Origin: JAKASV01 sp964595035
Lineage (GTDB): Bacteria; Babelota; Babeliae; Babelales; Vermiphilaceae
Assembly (NCBI GenBank): GCA_964595035.1
Contig: CAZQNW010000058.1
Location: 1 to 5,052, forward strand
Direction: 5' to 3'
DNA: 5,052 bases
Below the pieces are notes generated by a model that saw only the letters and a list, made by a program, of their open reading frames with translations, did not search any database and had not been told where the DNA came from. Position 1 is the first letter of the stretch. Each line of letters starts with the position of its first letter. The translations under genes were made by a program, and so were the position numbers. Shown one piece after another: positions 1-5,052 of this stretch.

Positions 1-850
1 GACCCAAATGTTCATAGCTTTTTTGAATAATACTATCAAGCCCGAGGTGAGTCATACCAAGCATTTCCATCATTTCTTTGGCCTGGTCTTGGGTGAGTTG
101 AGCTATTTCTGACTCGGTTTTGACGCAAATAGGAATAACAATATCTTGCCCAAAGGTTGCTACGATCTTTTGATAATGGGGGTTTTTTGTATAACTATCA
201 ATATCTGTTTCTGAAATATTGGCTACGATAAGGATCTTTTTGCCAGAAAGTAGTGCAAGCAGTTCAGGAATAGAGCTGCCCCGTACAAGTTCTTGTACAA
301 GAGCGGCGTTTCCTGTGTTTAACGCGTCTTTTATTTTTAAAAGGAGGTCGTATTCAAGCTTGAGGTTCTTAAGTTCTGCCGGGTTACGCTCGGTTTTAAT
401 CATTTTTTCAAGTTTAGGGAGACGCTTTTCAACCGATTCGAGATCTTTGAGCATAAGTTCAGCGGTAATAGTTTCATAATCTGCTATGGGATCAATAGCA
501 CCCTGAGTGCGGACTACATTTTCATCTTCAAAACAGCGAAGCACGTGAATAATCAGGTCTACTTCACGGATATGGCTTAAAAATTGGTTGCCAAGACCTT
601 CTCCTGAAGCGGCGCCTTTTACAAGACCGGCTATGTCAACAAAGGTAACCGTCGCAGGAATAATTTTTTTTGACCCATATATTTCAGCAAGTTTGGTAAG
701 ACGTGCATCCGGAACTTCCGTAATTGCGACATGTGGATCTATGGTGCAGAACGGATAGTTTTCTGCAGGAACGCTTGATTTTGTTAATGCATTAAAAAGT
801 GTTGATTTGCCGACATTGGGTAGACCAACGAGACCTGCTTTTATTCCCAT
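1..850 (-). CDS. ychF: Redox-regulated ATPase/GTPase YchF (OLA1 family), 3'-truncated by window edge
   Basis: Reading leftward from ATG at 850, 283 codons are open to the window edge; YchF proteins are about 363 residues, so the missing part is essentially the C-terminal TGS domain. The P-loop GLPNVGKS is at residues 9-16, the family signature NYPFCTI at 31-37, the G3 motif DIAGL at 72-76 (Leu replacing the catalytic Gln, typical of this subfamily), GEGLGNQF at 83-90, HVLRCFED near 102-109, a helical coiled-coil insert around 130-190, and the NxxE-type base-recognition motif NISE at 211-214 instead of NKxD. Cys35, linked to redox control in E. coli YchF, is present. The family binds ribosomes and hydrolyses ATP in the cytoplasm, with roles in stress responses. 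An AAGGAT Shine-Dalgarno (859-864) lies 8 bases before the ATG. It is divergent from the protease gene. Identification is firm from motif order and spacing. Confidence 0.97.
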   Translation of the reverse strand, partial: MGIKAGLVGLPNVGKSTLFNALTKSSVPAENYPFCTIDPHVAITEVPDARLTKLAEIYGSKKIIPATVTFVDIAGLVKGAASGEGLGNQFLSHIREVDLIIHVLRCFEDENVVRTQGAIDPIADYETITAELMLKDLESVEKRLPKLEKMIKTERNPAELKNLKLEYDLLLKIKDALNTGNAALVQELVRGSSIPELLALLSGKKILIVANISETDIDSYTKNPHYQKIVATFGQDIVIPICVKTESEIAQLTQDQAKEMMEMLGMTHLGLDSIIQKSYEHLG

Positions 851-926
851 AGTTTTTTATCCTTAATAACAAAATTCTTTTTAAAATTCGGGTTTAATGA
901 CACTTTATGGTGTTCCGTATAAAGTT

Positions 927-955
927 AGTATGTAGAAAAACGGGGAATTATTCAA
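927..955 (-). promoter_or_regulatory. Candidate sigma-70 promoter for ychF
   Basis: On the minus strand, TTGAAT (950-955) and CATACT (927-932) are separated by 17 bases, each matching 4 of 6 consensus positions. Transcription would start near 920 and give a leader of about 70 bases before the ychF ATG. Position and spacing are right, but random matches of this quality are common in AT-rich DNA. Confidence 0.3.
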
Positions 956-1001
956 ATTGCTTTGGTACGGATGCTTTAAATATCGGGTATATTGTGAGTC
1001 C

Positions 1002-1031
1002 TTGACTTTGCCTTGTATCTCCGAGTAGGGT
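1002..1031 (+). promoter_or_regulatory. Candidate promoter for the HtrA-like protease gene
   Basis: TTGACT (1002-1007; 5 of 6 to the -35 consensus) is followed after 18 bases by TAGGGT (1026-1031; only the conserved TA...T positions match). A start near 1038 would give a leader of about 30 bases before the ATG at 1070. If correct, the in-frame TTG at 1013 lies inside the promoter and cannot be the translation start. The -10 is weak, so this is tentative. Confidence 0.33.
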
Positions 1032-1060
1032 ACTTAAAAAGAGTGATATGCTTGAAATAT

Positions 1061-1065
1061 GAGGA
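1061..1065 (+). promoter_or_regulatory. Shine-Dalgarno GAGGA that sets the protease start at 1070
   Basis: GAGGA sits 4 bases upstream of ATG 1070 and is the only clear ribosome-binding site in the region. The frame is open back past TTG 1013, but the TTG and GTG codons upstream lack such a site, and the 19 extra residues they would add do not form a signal peptide or match the family. The spacing is slightly short. Confidence 0.65.
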
Positions 1066-1069
1066 AATC

Positions 1070-2506
1070 ATGAAAGTAGAGTTGGTGGGAGCAGCACCTT
1101 TCGGTGATATACAAGATTCTGTTGAGCAGGCTGTTGTGCAAGTATTTGCTCAGGTTGTCGCATTTGATTGGCTTGAACCTTATGCTACGCGCGAACAATA
1201 TGAGACGCGAGCATCAGGTTTTTTTATTGATGCTCAGGGATTTATTATCACGAATGCGCATGTTGTTAATGAAGCTCAATCAGTATGGATTCAATTACCG
1301 GCTTTTGGCCAAAAGGCTTTTTTTGTTGATGTTGTGGGGTTTTGTCCTGAGTATGATTTTGCTTTGTTGGCTTTAAAACCTGACGATGTATCATACATTA
1401 ATTCTGTCATAGGTAGTGTTCCTTTTTTATCTTTAGGTGATTCTGATACATTAAGGCGTACCGATTCAGTCTTGGTGCTTGGCTATCCGTTAGGCCAATC
1501 GCGTGTTAAAAGTTCAACGGGCATCGTGAGCGGTTGGGAAAACTTTGCCGGCAGATCATGGATTCAAATTACTGCTCCTATCAATCCTGGCAGTTCAGGC
1601 GGGCCGCTTGTTAATGTATATGGGCAGGTAATTGGTGTAGCGGTTTCGGCCGCAGTGCCGTCGCAGAATATAGGATATGCATCACCTGTTAATGAACTTA
1701 AATTAATTTTAGAAAGTTTAACTAAGCCCGGATTAGTACGGCGCCCTTCATTAGGTGTGGCATTTAATTTTGGAAGTGATGCGCTAGCGCGTGTTCTTGG
1801 TAATCCTGTTCCTTCAGGGCTGTATATTTGCAAGGTTTCAGCAAGATCGCTGGCAGATTCCGCAGGCATCATGCCCGGTGATATGCTGTATCGGTTTAAT
1901 GGGCTCGATGTTGACGCGTTTGGCGATATTTCAAGTCCGTGGACTTCAGGTAAAGCTCCATTATATGACCTGTTATCAAGGCTGCCGGTTGGTGCGCCCA
2001 TAGAGATGGTCATCTACCGTCGAGGTGAGCGGTATGATATTTCATACACGTTTGATGTTGTTGATCCATACCCTGTGCGTACCATGTATCCGGATTATGA
2101 AGAAATAGATTATGAGGTTATTGCGGGGATGGTCATTATGCAGTTAACCGATGATCATATTCAGTTGCTTGCAGAACAAGCTCCATATCTTATTCAATAT
2201 ACAAAGCCTGAAAATAGGATAGAGCCGGTATTGGTTATCAGTCACATACTTCCCGGTTCTTTAGCTCAACTTGCACGAAGTTTAAAGCCAGGTGATATTA
2301 TTAGTGAACTTCATGGTGAAAAAATTACTACATTGGATTCATTGCGATTAGCTTTGAAAAAAAGTAGAAAAACGGGATTTATCGTGCTCAAAACATCAGA
2401 TCAGGTTACTGTCGCGTTTGATTTTGCTCAAGTAGTACAAGAAGAACTGCGCTTATCTGAATATTTTGGATATACCATGTCTGATAGTGTGCGTGAGGTA
2501 TTATAA
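1070..2506 (+). CDS. S1C-family (HtrA/Deg) trypsin-like serine protease with two PDZ domains, leaderless
   Basis: From ATG 1070 the product is 478 residues. The protease domain spans about 20-220, with His64 in TNAHVV, Asp96 in YDFALL and Ser176 in PGSSGGPL, so the catalytic triad is intact; GSSGG replaces the commoner GNSGG. PDZ1 covers about 228-330 (SLGV at 227-230, AGIMPGD at 265-271). A second PDZ covers about 350-450 (PGSLAQLARSLKPGD at 395-409). The EVIAGMVIMQLT segment (349-360) recalls the AGLVF-PLT element that I remember from plant DEG9/DEG10-type proteins, so the protein looks closer to that branch than to E. coli DegP. Neither this start nor the upstream in-frame codons give a signal peptide or membrane anchor, unlike classical periplasmic DegP/DegQ, so a cytoplasmic location is inferred. 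HtrA enzymes degrade or refold damaged proteins as oligomers, with PDZ domains recognising C-termini. The gene is probably monocistronic, between divergent ychF and a convergent neighbour. Its native substrate is unknown. Confidence 0.92.
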   Translation: MKVELVGAAPFGDIQDSVEQAVVQVFAQVVAFDWLEPYATREQYETRASGFFIDAQGFIITNAHVVNEAQSVWIQLPAFGQKAFFVDVVGFCPEYDFALLALKPDDVSYINSVIGSVPFLSLGDSDTLRRTDSVLVLGYPLGQSRVKSSTGIVSGWENFAGRSWIQITAPINPGSSGGPLVNVYGQVIGVAVSAAVPSQNIGYASPVNELKLILESLTKPGLVRRPSLGVAFNFGSDALARVLGNPVPSGLYICKVSARSLADSAGIMPGDMLYRFNGLDVDAFGDISSPWTSGKAPLYDLLSRLPVGAPIEMVIYRRGERYDISYTFDVVDPYPVRTMYPDYEEIDYEVIAGMVIMQLTDDHIQLLAEQAPYLIQYTKPENRIEPVLVISHILPGSLAQLARSLKPGDIISELHGEKITTLDSLRLALKKSRKTGFIVLKTSDQVTVAFDFAQVVQEELRLSEYFGYTMSDSVREVL

Positions 2507-2509
2507 AAC

Positions 2510-2535
2510 AGGTGCGAGCATATGCGCCCGCACCT
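2510..2535. terminator. Shared hairpin between convergent genes, probable terminator
   Basis: AGGTGCG (2510-2516) and CGCACCT (2529-2535) form a perfect 7-bp stem, and the enclosed bases include the self-complementary GCATATGC (2518-2525). On the minus strand the stem is followed by G and then TTTTATAAT, giving a short U-tract suited to the leftward gene ending at 2558. On the plus strand the tail (ATTATGCTTGTTCT) is poorer in T, so termination of the protease transcript is less certain. The hairpin lies 4 bases after the protease stop codon. Confidence 0.62.
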
Positions 2536-2557
2536 ATTATGCTTGTTCTGCTAAATT

Positions 2558-3778
2558 TTATAGAGAGAGATGCTTAGTCAACTCTACAGCTATGCGTTGA
2601 GCGCATTCTTGAGATTTCTCTAGGCGAGTTGCGTATCCTTGGGCTGATTCTATAAGTTGGGTAGGAATAATCTGACCTGGTATACTCAGCATCCGTTCAA
2701 TTCTATGATTCAATGCGGTAAGATGCATGCATAAAATGCGTTGTTTTCTGCGTGTTTCATAAAGAATACCTGCGAGAGCTCCCAGTTCTCGGTTGCCGCT
2801 TGCGACACAGTGAAAATAAGTCGATGAAAGAAGTTCATCACGTCCTAAAATAACTTCACATCCCTTGCGGATCTCCGGGTAATCGTACGTATCTTTAAGT
2901 TCTGCATAATAATCTTTAAATGCCGCATGTAATGCTGTGCTCCAGTCTTCAGGTTTTTGGTCAATATATTCAGCAAGGCGTGCCATGCCTTTTTCATCAA
3001 GGTCCCTCGCATATGTGGACTGATTCGGGCAATTGTATTGTCTGAGCAAAGAGGCGCACCTTTGTGCGAATGCAGTTGATGTATGTTCTTTACGTATATC
3101 ATCACCCTCGTCGGATCCGATTACAGGNNNNNNNNNNNNNNNNNNNNNNNNNNNNNNNNNNNNNNNNNNNNNNNNNNNNNNNNNNNNNNNNNNNNNNNNN
3201 NNNNNNNNNNNNNNNNNNNNNNNNNNNGGGTCGTGCTGTCCTGTTATATCTGGATTGCATCTGCGTGCATAGAGCATAAGAAAATTATATAACTTAAAAT
3301 CGGGATCAAGAATTATAAAGCTTCCTTCTATGAAGGCTTCATGTTTGTTGATTGCTTCGCTGTAGAGGTACCACATGATGTGTACGATGGCACGTAAGTG
3401 CTCTTTGCGGTCATTGAGTCTTTGTACATAATCAGGGTGTTGCCCTTCGAGCTGTAATGCATTGATTGCCGGGTTATGTAATATGGTGTGCATCCATGCA
3501 CCACCTTCAGCAATCATGGCGGCCTCTTGGTCTGTAATGCGTATATCTTGTGATAACTGTTGAATGTGTCCATCAGGTCCTAACTGACGTAAGGTTATCG
3601 GTAACAAAGGGCTTGTTTCGTGGCCGGGAACTGTCCCCGGGATCCCTACCGAACTCGTAAGAAGACTTGAAAAGTGTTGGGAAGGGTTTGTTGAAGTATC
3701 TTCCGCCGCGGCTTGAAGTAGTGAAGATGAAGTTGTGATTGACAAGATGCAGAGTACCAAAACTTGTTTCATTTGCAT
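2558..3778 (-). CDS. Exported protein of unknown family, interrupted by an assembly gap
   Basis: I do not recognise the family. The 5' part (3778-3228) encodes 183 residues. It begins with a convincing Sec signal peptide: Met-Gln-Met-Lys, a hydrophobic core at about 5-21 and an AAA site before Glu26. ATG 3772 (Met3) is an equally possible start; only a weak AGAGA lies upstream. A Ser/Thr/Pro-rich linker (26-60) containing GIPGTVPG is followed by a mostly helical region with several aromatic residues (about 125-172). The 3' part (3127-2558) encodes 189 helix-rich residues ending at TAA. Seven cysteines are visible outside the signal peptide, which could form disulfides after export. The two parts share a frame only if the gap is 100 bases or equivalent modulo 3; since 100 N is a placeholder, the join is unproven and the pieces could be separate genes. 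No membrane segment follows the leader, so the product is probably periplasmic or secreted. Confidence 0.75.
   Translation of the reverse strand: MQMKQVLVLCILSITTSSSLLQAAAEDTSTNPSQHFSSLLTSSVGIPGTVPGHETSPLLPITLRQLGPDGHIQQLSQDIRITDQEAAMIAEGGAWMHTILHNPAINALQLEGQHPDYVQRLNDRKEHLRAIVHIMWYLYSEAINKHEAFIEGSFIILDPDFKLYNFLMLYARRCNPDITGQHDXXXXXXXXXXXXXXXXXXXXXXXXXXXXXXXXXXPVIGSDEGDDIRKEHTSTAFAQRCASLLRQYNCPNQSTYARDLDEKGMARLAEYIDQKPEDWSTALHAAFKDYYAELKDTYDYPEIRKGCEVILGRDELLSSTYFHCVASGNRELGALAGILYETRRKQRILCMHLTALNHRIERMLSIPGQIIPTQLIESAQGYATRLEKSQECAQRIAVELTKHLSL
3128..3227. other. Assembly gap of 100 N
   Basis: There are exactly 100 undetermined bases inside the coding region of the exported protein. This length is the conventional filler for a scaffold gap of unknown size, so distances, reading frame and even contiguity across it cannot be trusted. 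Confidence 0.99.
3624..3646. repeat. GC-rich nested palindromes inside a coding region
   Basis: CCGGGAACTGTCCCCGG (3624-3640) is an inverted repeat around a short ACTG loop with one extra C, and it overlaps the perfect palindrome GGGATCCC (3639-3646). In the 30 bases 3621-3650, 21 are G or C, far above the surrounding sequence. On the minus strand it encodes the linker GIPGTVPG just after the signal peptide. It resembles REP-like GGGACTGTCCC units known from other bacteria, but only one copy is visible, so repeat status is unproven. Confidence 0.35.
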
Positions 3779-3836
3779 AGAATCTCTTTTTCTGTTAGTA
3801 TTAAATTAATTAATAAAACTTTATTGATAGGTTATT

Positions 3837-3864
3837 AGTATACCAATAAATTTATTTGTGTGTA
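3837..3864 (-). promoter_or_regulatory. Candidate promoter for the exported protein gene at 3778
   Basis: On the minus strand, TACACA (3859-3864; 4 of 6) lies 16 bases before TATACT (3837-3842; 5 of 6). Transcription would begin near 3830, leaving a leader of about 50 bases. An alternative pair, TTGGTA with TAAAGT 17 bases later, overlaps it further downstream. The whole interval is very AT-rich, so the choice between them is open. Confidence 0.38.
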
Positions 3865-3877
3865 GGGTTGTTTATTA

Positions 3878-3906
3878 TTGAAATATTCCATAGACAACTA
3901 TTTAAT
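3878..3906 (+). promoter_or_regulatory. Sigma-70-like promoter for the gene at 3939
   Basis: TTGAAA (3878-3883; 5 of 6) and TTTAAT (3901-3906; 5 of 6) are separated by the ideal 17 bases. A start near 3913 gives a leader of about 26 bases containing the AAGGA ribosome site at 3927-3931. This is the best promoter match in the window and drives away from the divergent gene at 3778. Confidence 0.55.
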
Positions 3907-3938
3907 TCAAAAGAATTTAAAAAATTAAGGATTTTTGT

Positions 3939-4502
3939 ATGTCCCTATTATATCTTGTTATTGTTATTATGATAGTTCAACCTATGTTTTCTTGGTGCCA
4001 GGCTCCACGATCTTCTGCGGGTAGCCTACCTTTAATACGCGTGTATCTGAAACCTGCACAAAAGCCTCCTGTATTTTCAATACCCATAGTCTTTAAAGAG
4101 AGGGAGGGTGAAGAAACAAAGAAGGCTGAAGAAGCGGGTATAGAACATGAAGAGAGTAATGTGATTGCGCCTCAAGCCATGAAGCCGACAGTTATGGAGA
4201 TACTTGAAAATTTGGTTCAGTATACATTGGATTCAGGCGAAGTTCGACATCAGGAGAATATTGAACGTATTATTCACGCGCTGATCTTTTTTTATGATTC
4301 AAGAAGATTGATGAGGAAAGATATTTTGGCATGCGCTCAATTAATTAAAGCCAAGATCGGTGAAACTTTCTTTGATCGGTTTGATGCACAACTTGATCAA
4401 ATATTGAAACAAAAATATAAAATAATGTATGAACAGGGTGCTGAAGCTGAGAGTTTAATGAGTAAAAAGCCAAAAACCGATGATACCCGGGAACAACAGT
4501 AG
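3939..4502 (+). CDS. Small exported or membrane-anchored protein of unknown family
   Basis: The product has 187 residues and I do not recognise the family. AAGGA (3927-3931) lies 7 bases before ATG 3939, and an in-frame TAA at 3918-3920 rules out a longer form. Residues 2-19 are strongly hydrophobic and a CQA|P stretch follows at 20-23. The n-region has no Lys or Arg and Pro would be at +1, so uncleaved anchoring is as likely as cleavage. Cys20 is not in a lipobox (FSW precedes it). A Pro-rich stretch (31-50) leads into a charged Glu/Lys-rich linker (53-73). From about 82 to 172 the sequence looks like several amphipathic helices, with an aromatic patch FFYD at 117-120. The tail (175-187) is charged and probably disordered. 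It is divergent from the exported protein gene at 3778, sharing a 160-base AT-rich control region, and converges on the I42 inhibitor gene with 17 bases between stop codons and no visible terminator hairpin. Confidence 0.82.
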   Translation: MSLLYLVIVIMIVQPMFSWCQAPRSSAGSLPLIRVYLKPAQKPPVFSIPIVFKEREGEETKKAEEAGIEHEESNVIAPQAMKPTVMEILENLVQYTLDSGEVRHQENIERIIHALIFFYDSRRLMRKDILACAQLIKAKIGETFFDRFDAQLDQILKQKYKIMYEQGAEAESLMSKKPKTDDTREQQ

Positions 4503-4519
4503 TATTTTGTATAGTTAAG

Positions 4520-4897
4520 TTAAGATGGCAACGAAACATCCCGCTTTTTAATGAATACTTTAATGATTTTGTGATCGGCTTCTTTCTCTTCCCATGTTTT
4601 ACGCTTAATGAATTTTAAAGAAATTCTGCCACTTTTCAAAGCTCTAAAGCTAAAAACTTTTTTACCTGGTGCACCTGAATATGATGGATTGATTTGAAAT
4701 TCAGTTTTAATAAGTTGTATACTATCCTTTAATTCTTTTTTATTTCCCCAAAACCAGTCATATCCTGTTGTAGGACTACTTGTAAGTTTGACGCTAAAAA
4801 TAGCATCTTCCCGTGTTGTTATCGGTTCTTTATAAAGTTGTGCCTGCGATGTAAGTGTTACTAAAGCAATTATCGGTAATACATATCTGGTATTCAT
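4520..4897 (-). CDS. Secreted chagasin-like (I42 family) cysteine-protease inhibitor
   Basis: The 125-residue precursor starts with a Sec signal peptide: Arg4, a hydrophobic core at 5-16, and SQA before Gln20. This leaves about 106 residues, the usual size of chagasin-fold inhibitors. The hallmark loops appear in order: SPTTGYDW at 41-48 (family NPTTGYxW, which enters the target's active site), the GAPG loop at 75-78 followed by VFSFRAL-KSG at 81-90, and KRKTWE at 98-103 in place of the usual Y-x-RPWE. Asn to Ser in the first loop and RP to KT in the third are departures that could change affinity. Family members are beta-sandwich proteins that tightly inhibit papain-like (C1) cysteine proteases. 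A strong AAGGAG site (4906-4911) sits 8 bases before the ATG. The mature protein is basic near its C-terminus. No papain-like protease gene is in the window, so the target is either elsewhere in the genome or in a host. Confidence 0.88.
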   Translation of the reverse strand: MNTRYVLPIIALVTLTSQAQLYKEPITTREDAIFSVKLTSSPTTGYDWFWGNKKELKDSIQLIKTEFQINPSYSGAPGKKVFSFRALKSGRISLKFIKRKTWEEKEADHKIIKVFIKKRDVSLPS

Positions 4898-4931
4898 ACT
4901 AAAAACTCCTTTTTTTTGAGTCTATACTTTT

Positions 4932-4950
4932 GTACTCATATTGAGTGTAC
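4932..4950. promoter_or_regulatory. Small palindrome upstream of the I42 inhibitor gene
   Basis: ACTCA (4934-4938) and TGAGT (4942-4946) flank TAT; the symmetry extends to GTAC on each side if a 2-base GT insertion is allowed. It lies 35-50 bases upstream of the ATG and overlaps a candidate -10 hexamer TACACT (4944-4949, minus strand), so it could be an operator or a leader hairpin. The arms are short and chance occurrence is quite possible. Confidence 0.25.
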
Positions 4951-4973
4951 TTGATTATAATTTCAATTGGCAA
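4944..4973 (-). promoter_or_regulatory. Candidate promoter region of the I42 inhibitor gene
   Basis: On the minus strand, TTGCCA (4968-4973; 5 of 6) is followed after 18 bases by TACACT (4944-4949; 4 of 6). A perfect TATAAT also occurs at 4954-4959 but lacks a good -35 at 17 bases. Either would give a leader of roughly 40-55 bases. Which one is used cannot be decided from sequence. Confidence 0.35.
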
Positions 4974-5052
4974 TAAATGGAGATAATTTTGTTTTTAAAT
5001 TAAATTTTTTTAAGTTATTTTGTCTATGATAGGTATACTTAAATAAAAAATT

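Noticed and set aside
219..479. 86-codon plus-strand open frame
   Set aside because: It lies antisense within ychF and its Ser/Phe-rich product is typical of a shadow frame.
1013..1069. N-terminal extension of the protease from TTG 1013
   Set aside because: No ribosome-binding site precedes it, it overlaps a candidate promoter, and the 19 residues are neither a leader nor family-like; ATG 1070 has GAGGA upstream.
1564..2013. 149-codon minus-strand open frame
   Set aside because: It is antisense to the PDZ-containing part of the protease, whose motifs are unambiguous; there is no ribosome site or recognisable product.
2845..3105. 86-codon minus-strand open frame
   Set aside because: It overlaps the exported-protein frame on the same strand, has no ribosome site and has an unlikely composition.
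3996..3998. Cys20 of the 187-residue protein as a lipoprotein attachment site
   Set aside because: The preceding residues FSW do not fit a lipobox, which needs a small residue at -1 and usually Leu at -3.
4503..4519. Terminator between the two convergent genes
   Set aside because: No inverted repeat with adequate arms is present in the 17 bases or the immediate flanks.
4345..4539. 64-codon minus-strand open frame over the convergent junction
   Set aside because: It overlaps both flanking supported genes and has no plausible start signal or motif.
1070..4897. HtrA-like protease and I42 inhibitor as an enzyme-inhibitor pair
   Set aside because: I42 proteins inhibit papain-like cysteine proteases, not S1C serine proteases, and the genes are separated by two others with separate promoters.
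1..5052. CRISPR arrays, tRNA or rRNA genes, insertion sequences, phage genes
   Set aside because: No regularly spaced repeats, cloverleaf sequence, transposase motif or terminal inverted repeat was found by reading both strands.

Overview
The window comes from an AT-rich bacterial genome and looks like a fragment of a draft assembly: a run of exactly 100 N (3128-3227) is the usual placeholder for a scaffold gap of unknown size. Five protein genes are supported. They alternate strictly in strand (-, +, -, +, -), so each is probably transcribed alone. Three of the five products carry an N-terminal export segment ending in an AxA-like site, which suggests a Gram-negative-type cell with an active general secretory pathway. 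The standard genetic code fits all genes. The leaderless plant-DEG-like HtrA protease, small secreted proteins of unknown family and a chagasin-type inhibitor would fit a host-associated diderm such as Dependentiae (TM6) or a chlamydia-like lineage. That placement is inference from gene style, not from a marker.

Layout. Positions 1-850 (-) hold the first 283 codons of ychF, the universally conserved NTPase; its C-terminal TGS domain lies beyond the left edge. A divergent intergenic region (851-1069) separates it from 1070-2506 (+), an S1C (HtrA/Deg) serine protease with an intact His/Asp/Ser triad and two PDZ domains but no signal peptide. A hairpin at 2510-2535 lies between that gene and the convergent 2558-3778 (-), an exported protein of unknown family interrupted by the assembly gap. 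An AT-rich divergent region (3779-3938) with good sigma-70-like promoters feeds that gene and 3939-4502 (+), a small protein of unknown family with a hydrophobic N-terminus, an acidic low-complexity linker and a helical C-terminal half. Seventeen bases further on, convergent, 4520-4897 (-) encodes a secreted chagasin-like (MEROPS I42) cysteine-protease inhibitor. The remaining 4898-5052 is AT-rich and holds its promoter region, a small palindrome and a possible rightward promoter element.

No pathway links the five genes. ychF is housekeeping and the HtrA protein is a quality-control type protease. The right half of the window is a small cluster of exported proteins. The I42 inhibitor is the most informative of these: the family blocks papain-like cysteine proteases, which in a host-associated bacterium would most naturally be lysosomal cathepsins of a eukaryotic host. 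No mobile element, CRISPR array, tRNA or rRNA was seen.
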